In this document: positions 23,783 to 32,561 of the stretch, piece after piece
How positions within the stretch are numbered: the first letter of the stretch is position 1
How the letters are laid out: every line of letters begins with the position of its first letter
Assembly: GCF_936933875.1 (NCBI RefSeq)
Contig: NZ_CAKZIK010000068.1
Span: forward strand, 8,615 to 72,614
Length of the DNA stretch: 64,000 bases
Direction: 5' to 3'
Source: an uncultured Chryseobacterium sp.
Lineage (GTDB): Bacteria > Bacteroidota > Bacteroidia > Flavobacteriales > Weeksellaceae
Program-made: the position numbers and the translations under genes
The notes under the pieces: generated by a model
Told to the model about the DNA's origin: nothing
What the model saw: the letters and a program-made list of their open reading frames with translations, nothing else
Databases searched by the model: none

Positions 23783-25105
23783 ATGAAATATTTACACCTC
23801 AACAACCGCTTTTTTTTCACGCTCTTCGCTGTAGGAGTGTTGTACATTCTTGCGTTTTTCTTTCCGGTTTTGATGTGGTTTGCACATGGTTTATTGGCTT
23901 TAACAGTCATTGCTTTCGTCGTCGATTATATGCTGCTTTTCAATCAGAAAAATGCAGTTCTGGCTCAACGTATTTTGCCCGAAAAATTTTCTAACGGAGA
24001 TGAAAATGCTGTTAAAATTGACATCAAGAATTCTTATCCTTTTAAAATTAAAACCAAAATCATCGATGAAATTCCGTTTCAGTTTCAAATGCGAGATTTT
24101 CTCATTGAAAAAGAAATAGAAAGCCAACGAAACGTTTATTTCCAATATACTTTGGAGCCAAAAGAAAGGGGAGAATACACTTTTGGAGCTTTAAATGTTT
24201 TTGCGGAATCTCCGATTGGTTTTGTTTCCAAAAGATTTATTTTCCAAAAAGATGCGATGCTTCCGAGTTATCCGTCGTTCATTCATCTCAGAAAATATGA
24301 ACTGATGGCGCTTCAGAACGAATTTTTGTTGGGTGGAATTAAAAAAATCCGAAGATTGGGACATACGATGGAATTCGAACAGATTAAAGAATATGTTCCC
24401 GGAGATGATGTTCGAACGATTAACTGGAAAGCGACTTCGAAAAGAAATCAACTGATGGTGAATCAGTTTCAGGATGAAAAATCGCAAAGAATTTTTATGT
24501 TGATTGACAAAGGCAGAACGATGCAAATGCCTTTCAATGGCTTAAGTTTACTGGATTATTCCATTAATGCTACCATGGCTTTAAGCCACATTATCCTGAA
24601 AAAATCGGACAGAGCCGGAATGATGACTTTTGCTAAAAAAACCGAAAATAAAGTTCCTGCAGATAACAAATCCGGTCAGCTCAAAAAGATTTCGGAAGCG
24701 CTGTATAACATCAACACCAATTTTTTTGAAAGCGATTTCAATAGGCTTTATCAGGATGTTAAGATGAATATCGGACAACGAAGTCTGATTCTTTTATTCA
24801 CCAATTTTGAAACTTTAGATGCAGTAAACCGACAGATGAAATACCTGCGCGGAATTGCGAAAAACCATTTATTGGTAGTAGTTTTCTTCAAAAATTCCGA
24901 ATTGCAGGAGCTGATTCATAAAAATCCGGAAAATATGCAGGAAGTTTATGATGAAATTATCGCCGAAAAATTTGAGTTTGAAAAGAAATTAATCATACAG
25001 GAACTGCGTAAATACGGCATTTACACCGTTTACACCCTTCCTGAAAACCTCAATATAGAAGTGATTAATAAATATCTTGAGATTAAAGCAAGAGGGATAC
25101 TTTAA
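23783..25105 (+). CDS. DUF58 domain protein
   Basis: A 440-residue protein with two adjacent N-terminal membrane helices (about 10-50), a beta-rich middle domain and the DUF58 core, in which MEFEQIKEYVPGDDVRTINW and KATSKRNQLMVNQF are the diagnostic motif. A von Willebrand A-like domain with MLIDKGRTMQ follows; its MIDAS motif is incomplete (DKGRT rather than DxSxS). It is the last gene of the MoxR cluster, 125 bases after the ATPase. Such pairs are proposed to act on envelope proteins, but the substrates are unknown. Confidence 0.92.
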   Translation: MKYLHLNNRFFFTLFAVGVLYILAFFFPVLMWFAHGLLALTVIAFVVDYMLLFNQKNAVLAQRILPEKFSNGDENAVKIDIKNSYPFKIKTKIIDEIPFQFQMRDFLIEKEIESQRNVYFQYTLEPKERGEYTFGALNVFAESPIGFVSKRFIFQKDAMLPSYPSFIHLRKYELMALQNEFLLGGIKKIRRLGHTMEFEQIKEYVPGDDVRTINWKATSKRNQLMVNQFQDEKSQRIFMLIDKGRTMQMPFNGLSLLDYSINATMALSHIILKKSDRAGMMTFAKKTENKVPADNKSGQLKKISEALYNINTNFFESDFNRLYQDVKMNIGQRSLILLFTNFETLDAVNRQMKYLRGIAKNHLLVVVFFKNSELQELIHKNPENMQEVYDEIIAEKFEFEKKLIIQELRKYGIYTVYTLPENLNIEVINKYLEIKARGIL

Positions 25106-25185
25106 TACTGTCTTTTCTTTTTCGCGAGATAACTGAAAAAGCTAAAAACAAGAATGGCAATAACAAGAATTTCGAAAAAATTCAT
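25102..25185 (-). CDS. Possible tiny single-helix membrane protein
   Basis: A 27-codon ORF, MNFFEILVIAILVFSFFSYL then a KKKRQ tail, overlapping the DUF58 stop codon on the opposite strand. It has the form of a small membrane protein: a hydrophobic helix with a positively charged end. No promoter motif is obvious and it could be chance. It is reported because it fills the 153-base gap otherwise without a gene. Confidence 0.35.
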   Translation of the reverse strand: MNFFEILVIAILVFSFFSYLAKKKRQY

Positions 25186-25258
25186 TTTAAATATTTTTAT
25201 GTAAAATTAAGATCGCGCAATTTTTCGAACAATACGCAAAATGATGTATTTTTAAATC

Positions 25259-25684
25259 ATGAAAATTACCCTAAACCGAATTAACGACGATTATTTATTT
25301 GAATGTTCCAACGCCGCTGGAAACAAAGTTTTACTTGATAATACTTCTCAGGAAGGTGCAAAAGGTGTTTCTCCAATGGAAAGTGTTTTAATGGCTGTAG
25401 CCGGATGTAGCGGAATTGACGTCGTTTCTATTCTGAAAAAACAGCGTCAGGAAATCACGAATTTTTCAGCTGAAGTAGAAGGAGAACGTGTTCAGGTGGA
25501 TGAAGCAAAACCTTTCAAGAAAATCATCGTCAAATTCTTCCTCGAAGGAAATATAGATTCTAATAAAGCCAAAAAAGCAGCGCAATTATCTTTTGAAAAA
25601 TACTGTTCGGTTTCCAAAACGTTGGAGCCAAATGTTGAAGTTAGTTATGAAGTATCTGTCAACGGACAAAAAATAAATGAGTAA
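25259..25684 (+). CDS. OsmC-family protein
   Basis: A 141-residue protein of the OsmC/Ohr fold. It shows GAKGVSPMESVLMAVAGCSGID, where the first peroxidatic cysteine is placed as in the family, and a second cysteine in FEKYCSVSKTLEPNVEVSY. These support a thiol peroxidase-like role against organic hydroperoxides, although YhfA-like members have no proven activity. A TATTTTTA sequence just upstream resembles a -7 box. Word-like repeats (ATTACTCATTACTTATTACT) follow the stop codon. Confidence 0.88.
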   Translation: MKITLNRINDDYLFECSNAAGNKVLLDNTSQEGAKGVSPMESVLMAVAGCSGIDVVSILKKQRQEITNFSAEVEGERVQVDEAKPFKKIIVKFFLEGNIDSNKAKKAAQLSFEKYCSVSKTLEPNVEVSYEVSVNGQKINE

Positions 25685-25729
25685 CTGCTTTTGCAATTAC
25701 TCATTACTTATTACTCATTACTTATCAAA

Positions 25730-28342
25730 TCACCCTATCCTCGGCTGTATCAGTTTAGCAACCGTCGCAGTCCATCCCGTTTGATGTGATGCGCCGATTC
25801 CTTTTCCGGTATCGCCGTTGAAATATTCGTAGAAGGTGATGTATTCTTTGAAATTTGGATTGGTATCCATCATTTCGTTTCCGCCGTTGCAAGGACGGTT
25901 TCCTTTTTCATCCTCGTAGAAAATAGAGCAGAGACGTTTGCTTAAATCATCAGCTACGAAATTCAGGTTGCGCATTTCTCCACTGCCTTTCGGGAATTCT
26001 ATTTGGAAACTCTCATCGTAATAATAATGGAAACGTTGCAAAGATTCAACAATCAGGAAATTAATTGGGAACCAAATCGGGCCTCTCCAGTTAGAATTTC
26101 CACCAAACATGCTGCTGTCGCTTTCTGCAGGAGTGTATTTTACACGCAGATTCATGCCTTCCACTGTAAATTCATACGGATTTTCTTCATAAAATTTGGA
26201 CATGGAACGAATTCCGTAATCCGAAAGGAATTCTTTTTCGTCCACCATTCTCTCCAAAATTCTTGTTAAACGCGTTCTGCGAAGGATACTCATCAAATGT
26301 TTTCGGCCTTTTCCTTCCACTTCCCAATGCGAAACGACGTTCGCGAGTTCCGGACGGTTTTTCAGAATCCATTCCATCCTTGTTTTGAAGCCCGGAAGTT
26401 TTTCAAGCATTTCATGCTCAATAACTTCTACTGCGAACATTGGTGTTAAACCAACAATACTTCTCAATTTCAGGGAGACTGATTTTCCGTCATTAAGTTG
26501 CAATACATCATAGAAAAATCCGTCTTCCTCATTCCATAATCCGTCGGAAACTTCACCAAGATTTTCCATGGCTTCGGCGATGTAGAGATAATGTTCAAAA
26601 AATTTGATGGCCATATCTTCGTACACAGGATTATGCAGCGCCAGTTCCATTGAAATCCGCATCATATTCAGTGCAAACATCGCCATCCAACTTGTTCCGT
26701 CGGCTTGTTCCAGATGTTCTCCGTTTTTAAATTGCATATTTCTGTCGAACGCGCCGATGTTATCTAAACCAAGGAAACCACCGCCAAAAACGTTGTTTCC
26801 GTTTTTGTCTTTTCGGTTCACCCACCATGTAAAATTCAGCAGTAATTTTTGGAAAACGCTTTCCAGGAACGGAATGTCGGGTTTTCCGTTAATTTTTTCA
26901 TCAATTTTAAAAACCCTGAAAGTTGCCCAAGCGTGAACCGGCGGATTGACGTCACTAAAATCCCATTCATACGCCGGAAGTTGTCCGTTCGGATGTAGAT
27001 ACCATTCCTTAGTTAAAATTTTCAGCTGATGTTTCGCAAAAGCAGAATCAATTAAAGCGTAAGGAACGCAATGGAACGCCAAATCCCAGGTTGCAAACCA
27101 CGGATATTCCCATTTATCGGGCATCGAAATGATGTCCTTATTCTGCATGTGTTCCCATTCTGCATTTCTCACATAAGTTTTGAAATCGCGTTGAACAGGA
27201 AATTTCGGGTCGCCTTTCAACCATTTTGAAACGGTGTAATGGTAGAACTGTTTGTTCCAGAGAAGTCCTGCAAAAGCCTGTCTTTGCACAGATTTTTCCT
27301 CCTCATTCGTAATTTCGCACTGCAATTCTGCGTAAAATTCGTCAGCTTCCTGTTTTCTCTGTTCAAAAACTTCATCCACCTTAAAAAAAGCATCATCCAT
27401 GGAGTGTGGACTCAAGCGGAAATCGAAAACTTTTGTTTCTCCGGCTTCAATTTCTGCATCTATAAGGAAACATGCTTTCGTACCTTTTTTATCAGGATTT
27501 ACAGATTTTTTATCGTCATGAACAAGAAAATCATTAATTCCGTCTTTGAAAAATTTATTTTCCGAAGGAACGCCAAAAATTTTCAGTGTATTGGTTTCGT
27601 TTTCGCAAAAAAGTACTTCACTTTCAGGATTTCTCGCATAAAACTTTTTCATCCTCAAAGTTTCGTGATTGATATCGATAACACTTTTTTGTGTTGATTT
27701 CAGTTCCGGTTTATAAGTTCCATAACCCCAACTCCAGTTGTTTCTGTACCATAAAGTCGGTAAAATTACAAGAGGCGCTTTCTTTTTGCTTCTGTTTGTT
27801 GCTGAAACTCGTATAAAAATGTCATCGAAATTTATTTTTACATATTCAATAAAAATATCGAAGTAATTATCGTCCTCAAAAATTCCGGTATCAACAAGCT
27901 CAAATTCCGGGTCGTGCTTTGATGCAGCGCCGTTTTTGATAATCAGTTCATCGTAAGGAAACGCTTCAATTGGATATTTATAAAGCAGCTTCATGTAGGA
28001 GTGCGTCGGAGTATTATCCAAATTGTAATAGAGCTCCTTCAAGTCTTCGCCGTGGTTTCCCTGGTAATTGCTCAAGCCAAAGAAACGCTCTTTAATCATT
28101 TTATCTTTCCTGTTCCAGAAAGCCAAAGAGAAACAAAGTCTCTGTTTAGGGTCGCAAATTCCGGCAATTCCGTCTTCGTTCCAACGATAAGCTCTGCTTA
28201 TGGCGTCATTGTAATTGGTATATTCCCATGCGTTTCCGTTCGAGCTGTAATCTTCGCGAACGGTTCCCCATGCTCTGTTGCTTACGTAAGGTCCCCATTT
28301 TTTCCAGTCGGGGTTCTGCAATCTGTCCTTTTCTGCATTCAT
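25730..28342 (-). CDS. GH63-like glucosidase (MGH1-type glycoside hydrolase)
   Basis: An 870-residue cytoplasmic enzyme of the large MGH1-like/GH63-related glucosidase group common in Bacteroidota. N-terminal features are SNRAWGTVREDYS and AYRWNEDGIAGICD; a beta-rich domain occupies about 1-330. The rest is an (alpha/alpha)6-type barrel with KWEYPWFATWDLAFHCVPYA, LPAYEWDFSDVNPPVHAWA, EQADGTSWMAMFALNM, NWRGPIWFPINFL and HQTGWTATVAKLIQP. The last motifs match the catalytic barrel of GH63/GH15-like folds. No signal peptide is seen. The substrate is probably a small alpha-glucoside but is undetermined. It diverges from the methionine operon. Confidence 0.85.
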   Translation of the reverse strand: MNAEKDRLQNPDWKKWGPYVSNRAWGTVREDYSSNGNAWEYTNYNDAISRAYRWNEDGIAGICDPKQRLCFSLAFWNRKDKMIKERFFGLSNYQGNHGEDLKELYYNLDNTPTHSYMKLLYKYPIEAFPYDELIIKNGAASKHDPEFELVDTGIFEDDNYFDIFIEYVKINFDDIFIRVSATNRSKKKAPLVILPTLWYRNNWSWGYGTYKPELKSTQKSVIDINHETLRMKKFYARNPESEVLFCENETNTLKIFGVPSENKFFKDGINDFLVHDDKKSVNPDKKGTKACFLIDAEIEAGETKVFDFRLSPHSMDDAFFKVDEVFEQRKQEADEFYAELQCEITNEEEKSVQRQAFAGLLWNKQFYHYTVSKWLKGDPKFPVQRDFKTYVRNAEWEHMQNKDIISMPDKWEYPWFATWDLAFHCVPYALIDSAFAKHQLKILTKEWYLHPNGQLPAYEWDFSDVNPPVHAWATFRVFKIDEKINGKPDIPFLESVFQKLLLNFTWWVNRKDKNGNNVFGGGFLGLDNIGAFDRNMQFKNGEHLEQADGTSWMAMFALNMMRISMELALHNPVYEDMAIKFFEHYLYIAEAMENLGEVSDGLWNEEDGFFYDVLQLNDGKSVSLKLRSIVGLTPMFAVEVIEHEMLEKLPGFKTRMEWILKNRPELANVVSHWEVEGKGRKHLMSILRRTRLTRILERMVDEKEFLSDYGIRSMSKFYEENPYEFTVEGMNLRVKYTPAESDSSMFGGNSNWRGPIWFPINFLIVESLQRFHYYYDESFQIEFPKGSGEMRNLNFVADDLSKRLCSIFYEDEKGNRPCNGGNEMMDTNPNFKEYITFYEYFNGDTGKGIGASHQTGWTATVAKLIQPRIG

Positions 28343-28401
28343 AAAATCTTCATTTAGCTACAAAAATAAATATTTATTTACGAAATCATTTTTAGTGATG
28401 T

Positions 28402-28432
28402 TTTGGATTTCTAAAAATAATTGATACTTTTG
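28402..28432 (+). promoter_or_regulatory. Promoter of the methionine operon
   Basis: TTTG at 28402-28405, a 19-base spacer and TACTTTTG at 28425-28432, an excellent match to the Bacteroidota -33/-7 pair. Transcription would begin near 28440, just before the SAM riboswitch. Confidence 0.8.
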
Positions 28433-28463
28433 CAACAGATTTGTTCATTTACATATTGAAAAT

Positions 28464-28567
28464 GTTATCCAGAAAGGTGGAGGGAATAGACCCTTTGAAA
28501 CCTTGGCAACCCTTGCAATACGGCGAGAAGGTGCTACATTCTACTCAGATTTTTTGAGGAAGATAAC
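28464..28567 (+). ncRNA. SAM-I (S-box) riboswitch
   Basis: The P1 helix is GTTATC (28464-28469) with GATAAC (28562-28567). The conserved core is visible: AGAAAGGTGGAGGGA, the P2 segment with GACCCTTTGAAACC, TGGCAACCC, then the P3/P4 hairpins and GAAGGTGCTAC. It lies between a strong promoter and metX, 56 bases before the TTG start. An outer helix TTGAAAATG (28456-28464) with CATTTTCAA (28596-28604) followed by a T-rich run could couple ligand state to termination or initiation. Confidence 0.92.
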
Positions 28568-28622
28568 GACAATCCCAATTCTCCTTTTCAGGTAGCATTT
28601 TCAATTTTTTAAATTTTAAGAA

Positions 28623-29561
28623 TTGAAAAATCCGCTACAACATATCATTATCAACGACTTCGAAACAACCTCAGGGAAAATCTTTAATATTCCCTTGAGT
28701 TATGAAACTTTTGGCTGCGAATTGAAAACGGCACCCATTGTTTTGGTTAATCATGCCTTGACGGGAAATTCCCATGTTTGCGGCGAAAAAGGATGGTGGA
28801 ACGATGTTGTTGGCGACGGAAAAACGATTAATACAGAAAAATATACTCTTCTTTCTTTCAACATTCCCGGAAATGGATTTGACGGATTTTTTATTGAAAA
28901 TTTCGAAGATTTCACCACCAAAGATATTGCCCGAATTTTTCTTTCGGGTTTGAAAGAACTGAATATTTCTAAACTCTATGCGATTGTCGGAGGTTCCGTT
29001 GGAGGAGCAATTGGTTGGGAAATGTTGGCTTTGGAAAACAATTTGGCTGAAAAATTTGTTCCGGTGGCTTCAGATTTCAAAACTTCAGATTGGCTGCATT
29101 CGCAGTGTTTGGTTCAGGATTTTTTGCTGAATGCTGAATCGGAACCGCTACAAAAAGCTAGAATTCATGCGATGTTATGTTATCGAACACCACAAAGCAT
29201 CAACGAAAGATTTAATCTTGAAAAAACAGATTCCAAAATTCTAAAATCTCACGATTGGCTTAATTATCACGGAAAAGCTTTAAACGAAAGATTTAGTTTA
29301 AAAGCGTATAAACTCATGAATCAGCTGTTGAAATCAATTGACGCAGATAAAAATGCAATCAAGAAAATCAACGCGCAAATTCATTTAATAGCCGTTGACA
29401 GCGATTTATTTTTTCCGGCTTTCGAAATTGAAAACTGCTACAAAAATTTAAAAAAGAACAATCAAAACGTTCATTACCACGAAATAAAATCAATCCACGG
29501 ACATGATGCCTTTCTGATGGAATATGAACAGCTTAACACAATATTAAAACAAATTTTATAA
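28623..29561 (+). CDS. metX: Homoserine O-acetyltransferase (MetX family)
   Basis: An alpha/beta-hydrolase-fold acyltransferase of 312 residues that activates homoserine for methionine synthesis. Motifs are LVNHALTGNSH near 40-50, the nucleophile elbow VGGSVGG near residue 125, and the C-terminal histidine in IHGHDAFLME. The acyl donor (acetyl or succinyl) cannot be read from sequence. The start codon is TTG: an in-frame stop ends four bases before it and the first in-frame ATG would remove over 120 residues. The protein is somewhat shorter than typical MetX (about 350-380). It is the first gene after the SAM riboswitch, two bases before the next gene. Confidence 0.92.
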   Translation: MKNPLQHIIINDFETTSGKIFNIPLSYETFGCELKTAPIVLVNHALTGNSHVCGEKGWWNDVVGDGKTINTEKYTLLSFNIPGNGFDGFFIENFEDFTTKDIARIFLSGLKELNISKLYAIVGGSVGGAIGWEMLALENNLAEKFVPVASDFKTSDWLHSQCLVQDFLLNAESEPLQKARIHAMLCYRTPQSINERFNLEKTDSKILKSHDWLNYHGKALNERFSLKAYKLMNQLLKSIDADKNAIKKINAQIHLIAVDSDLFFPAFEIENCYKNLKKNNQNVHYHEIKSIHGHDAFLMEYEQLNTILKQIL

Positions 29562-29563
29562 CA

Positions 29564-31105
29564 ATGGTTTTGGAGAAAAATGCCATCAATATTTACAGAG
29601 ATAAAGCATTGGTGCACTTTGAGGGACAGGATTTTTTAGGTCAAATTGGGATAGATTCGCGGATTTTCAGAGCGCTGAATAACGGAGGAATTAGTGTGGG
29701 CGTTATTTCACAACAGGCCATCGAAAACGGAATTTCCGTATTGGTGGATGAAAAAGATGCAGAACATGCAGTAGAATTATTGAATACTGAATTTACAAAA
29801 GAGAAATCAAAAGGAATTGTAAGTGCGATTTACAGCATTATGGATTTGTCGGTTGTGGGATTTGTATCTGAAAATTATAACAAAATTCTTTCGGAACTTC
29901 AGCGCAACAAGATATTTCCATTGTTGCTGAATCAGGTAGCTTCTGCAGGAAGAGTGAATTTGGTAGTCACTAGAAATCAAACCGAAATCTGCAAAAACAT
30001 TATCGAAACCGAAATTTATGGCAAACCTAAGCCTGTTCATTTGGCTTTAATTGGTCACGGAAATGTGGGTTCCACTTTAATCGAACAAATTTTGGATTCC
30101 GCTTATGATATTTTGAATAGAAAAAGAATTGACTTGAAGATTGTCGCTATTTCAAATTCCAGAAAAATGGCTTTGAACCAGGCCGGTTTTGGAAGCGATT
30201 GGAGACAGAAAATCAATTATTCCCAAACCGAAACCAGTGTTGAGAATTTAATTGATTTCGTACACGAACACAGCCTCGAAAACCTTATTATGGTTGATAA
30301 CACCGCAAGCAAAGATTTTGTAAAAAATTACGAAACCTTCGTAGATGGTGGTTTTGATGTGGTTTCTTCTAACAAAGTTTTCAATACTTTGCCCATTGCG
30401 GAATACCGTAATTTCCGTGGAGTTTTGAATAAGAACAAGAAAAAATATTTCTACGAAACCAATGTTGGTGCAGGTTTACCTTTAATCGATACCATCAAAC
30501 TCCTGCATCTTTCAGGCGAAAATATCACTAGAATTAAAGGTGTTTTTAGCGGTTCTTTGAGCTATATTTTCAATAATTTTTCGGTAAGAGACGATAAATT
30601 CTCGACGATTATTGGAGAAGCGATGGAGAAAGGATTTACTGAACCTGACCCTCGTGAAGATTTATCCGGAAATGATGTTGCGCGCAAACTTTTGATTTTA
30701 GCCAGAGAATTGGATTTAATTAATGAATTTTCGGACATCAACGTTCAGAATTTAATTCCTCAGAATCTTTTGGAAATTTCAAAGGATGAATTTATCTCAA
30801 GAATTCCGGAGTTGGACGAAGAATATCAAAAAATAAAAGAGAACCAAAAGCCAAATCACGTTCTGCGTTACGTCGGAGATTTACATGGAGATTTGCAGCA
30901 AGACAAAGGCGAATTGGATGTAAAACTAATTTCTGTTCCGGCAAATTCAGCGCTTGGACAATTGAAAGGATCCGATTCTATTTTTGAAATTTATACCGAA
31001 AGTTATGGAGAAAATCCCATCGTCATTATGGGAGCCGGAGCTGGCGCAAGCGTCACTGCAAGAGGCGTTTTCGGAGATATTTTAAGAATTAGTGAACATA
31101 AGTAA
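29564..31105 (+). CDS. Homoserine dehydrogenase with N-terminal ACT region, no aspartokinase
   Basis: A 513-residue protein matching the C-terminal two-thirds of ThrA-type bifunctional enzymes. An ACT regulatory region (about 1-155) with FLGQIGIDSRIFRAL and GRVNLVVTRNQTEI precedes the NAD(P)-binding domain, ALIGHGNVGST near 160, and the catalytic homoserine dehydrogenase domain, with VSSNKVFN, YETNVGAGLPLIDT and GFTEPDPREDLSGNDVARK. It makes homoserine, the substrate of MetX next to it. The aspartokinase domain is absent; the upstream gene abuts, so this is not a frameshift. It may be feedback-regulated through the ACT region. Confidence 0.92.
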   Translation: MVLEKNAINIYRDKALVHFEGQDFLGQIGIDSRIFRALNNGGISVGVISQQAIENGISVLVDEKDAEHAVELLNTEFTKEKSKGIVSAIYSIMDLSVVGFVSENYNKILSELQRNKIFPLLLNQVASAGRVNLVVTRNQTEICKNIIETEIYGKPKPVHLALIGHGNVGSTLIEQILDSAYDILNRKRIDLKIVAISNSRKMALNQAGFGSDWRQKINYSQTETSVENLIDFVHEHSLENLIMVDNTASKDFVKNYETFVDGGFDVVSSNKVFNTLPIAEYRNFRGVLNKNKKKYFYETNVGAGLPLIDTIKLLHLSGENITRIKGVFSGSLSYIFNNFSVRDDKFSTIIGEAMEKGFTEPDPREDLSGNDVARKLLILARELDLINEFSDINVQNLIPQNLLEISKDEFISRIPELDEEYQKIKENQKPNHVLRYVGDLHGDLQQDKGELDVKLISVPANSALGQLKGSDSIFEIYTESYGENPIVIMGAGAGASVTARGVFGDILRISEHK

Positions 31106-31136
31106 AGAGCCAAGAATCAGGAACCAAGAAAAAGCA

Positions 31137-31217
31137 GACCACGAAGTGGTCAAATTTGAATAGCCGTTGGTGCAACCAAAGGAAATTAATCGAAAAAAAT
31201 CATTGGTAAAACCAATG
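31137..31217 (+). repeat. REP-like hairpins upstream of metZ
   Basis: GACCAC-GAA-GTGGTC at 31137-31151 is a near twin of the hairpins around the transposase at 34 kb. CATTGGT-AAA-ACCAATG at 31201-31217 has the same stem-AAA-stem form as the hairpin at 33917-33935. A word-like repeat, GAGCCAAGAATCAGGAACC, precedes them just after the stop of the upstream gene. Confidence 0.6.
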
Positions 31218-31244
31218 TGGATAAAATCAGAAAAAAAAAATACC

Positions 31245-32438
31245 ATGAGTCAACCGTCAACCGATAACCATCAACCGATAACCAATTTCGAAACTTCAGC
31301 AATACGAACCCAAACCGAGCGAAGTCAGTTTGATGAACATTCCACACCTTTATATTTGACTTCCAGTTTCGTGTTTGAGGATGCCGAAGACATGCGCGCA
31401 AGTTTTGCCGAAGAGAAAGAAAAAAATCTTTACAGCCGTTACAGCAACCCGAATACAAACGAATTCATCGAAAAAATTGTAAAAATGGAGGGAGCGGAAG
31501 CAGGTTACGCTTTCGCAACAGGAATGGCTTCGATTTATTCTACTTTCATGGCTTTGCTGAATTCCGGAGATCATGTTTTGAGTTGTCAGTCGGTTTTTGG
31601 AGCGACGCATGCTTTATTCACCAAATATTTTCCAAAATGGAATATTGATTATACTTATTTTAAAGCTGAAAATTCCGCTGAGGTTGAAAGTTTAATTCAA
31701 CCCAATACCAAAATTCTCTATCTCGAAACGCCGACCAATCCTGCGATTGAGATTTTAGATTTAGAATTTTATGGAAATTTGGCCAAGAAACACAACTTGA
31801 TTTTCATCGTAGATAATTGCTTTGCAACACCGTATTTGCAGCAACCAATAAAATATGGAGCCGATGTTGTCGTGCATTCCGCAACAAAATTAATTGATGG
31901 TCAAGGTCGTGTTTTGGGTGGAGTTGCAGTTGGAAGAAAAGATTTAATTCAGGAAATTTATTCGTTTTCCCGTTTAACCGGACCTTCGCTTTCACCTTTC
32001 AATGCTTGGGTTTTGAGCAAAAGTTTAGAAACTTTGGCCGTTCGCGTAGAAAAACATTGCGAAAACGCTTTGAAAGTCGCCGAATTTTTGGAAACTCATC
32101 CGAATGTGGAATTTGTGAGATATCCTTTCCTGAAATCACATCCAAGTTATGAAATTGCCAAAAAGCAAATGAAATTGGGTGGAAACATCGTCGCTTTCGA
32201 AGTAAAAGGCGGCATCGAAGGCGGCCGAAATTTTCTGAACAAAATCAAAATGGCTTCCCTTTCCGCCAATTTGGGAGATACAAGAACGATTGTCACGCAT
32301 CCTGCCTCTACAACGCATTCAAAATTATCTGATGAGGAAAGAAACGAGGTTGGAATTTCTGCCGGTTTAGTGCGCTGTTCCGTAGGTTTGGAAAATGTGG
32401 AAGACATTATTAACGATTTAAAACAGGCGTTGGATTAA
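31245..32438 (+). CDS. metZ: O-acyl-homoserine sulfhydrylase (MetZ/CysD-type, PLP-dependent)
   Basis: From the ATG at 31245 the product has 397 residues, a trans-sulfuration family PLP enzyme. It shows TPLYLTSSFVFEDAEDMRA, YSRYSNPNTNEFIEKIVKME, AFATGMASIYSTF, LYLETPTNPAIEI, IVDNCFATPYLQQP, and the PLP lysine in VVHSATKLIDGQGRVLGG. The C-terminus reads IVTHPASTTHSKLSDEER. It most likely adds sulfide to the acylated homoserine from MetX, giving homocysteine. Third enzyme of the SAM-regulated operon. A GTG/ATG-rich upstream extension to 31167 is rejected because it runs through REP-like hairpins. Confidence 0.92.
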   Translation: MSQPSTDNHQPITNFETSAIRTQTERSQFDEHSTPLYLTSSFVFEDAEDMRASFAEEKEKNLYSRYSNPNTNEFIEKIVKMEGAEAGYAFATGMASIYSTFMALLNSGDHVLSCQSVFGATHALFTKYFPKWNIDYTYFKAENSAEVESLIQPNTKILYLETPTNPAIEILDLEFYGNLAKKHNLIFIVDNCFATPYLQQPIKYGADVVVHSATKLIDGQGRVLGGVAVGRKDLIQEIYSFSRLTGPSLSPFNAWVLSKSLETLAVRVEKHCENALKVAEFLETHPNVEFVRYPFLKSHPSYEIAKKQMKLGGNIVAFEVKGGIEGGRNFLNKIKMASLSANLGDTRTIVTHPASTTHSKLSDEERNEVGISAGLVRCSVGLENVEDIINDLKQALD

Positions 32439-32446
32439 AATAATTT

Positions 32447-32529
32447 GGGCAGCTTTTTCCGCCTTCCGCTCCCGCTTTTTTGCCTCCGCTTAGCTGCGGC
32501 AAAAAGAGCTCCGCTCAAGTCGGGCTGCG
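32447..32529 (+). repeat. Interspersed palindromic element, copy 3
   Basis: The edges GCCTTCCGCTCCCGC and CTCAAGTCGGGCTGC match those of the elements at 5489 and 12729. The central stem CTTTTTTGCC (32475-32484) pairs with GGCAAAAAG (32498-32506) with one bulge. It lies between metZ and the first metH gene. Confidence 0.65.
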
Positions 32530-32561
32530 AAATTCGGATATAAAACAAGATTTTAGAAAAA

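Noticed and set aside
29564..31105. Truncated aspartokinase pseudogene
   Set aside because: The open frame is full length for ACT plus dehydrogenase, the catalytic motifs are intact, and metX ends two bases before it, so no room remains for decayed kinase sequence.
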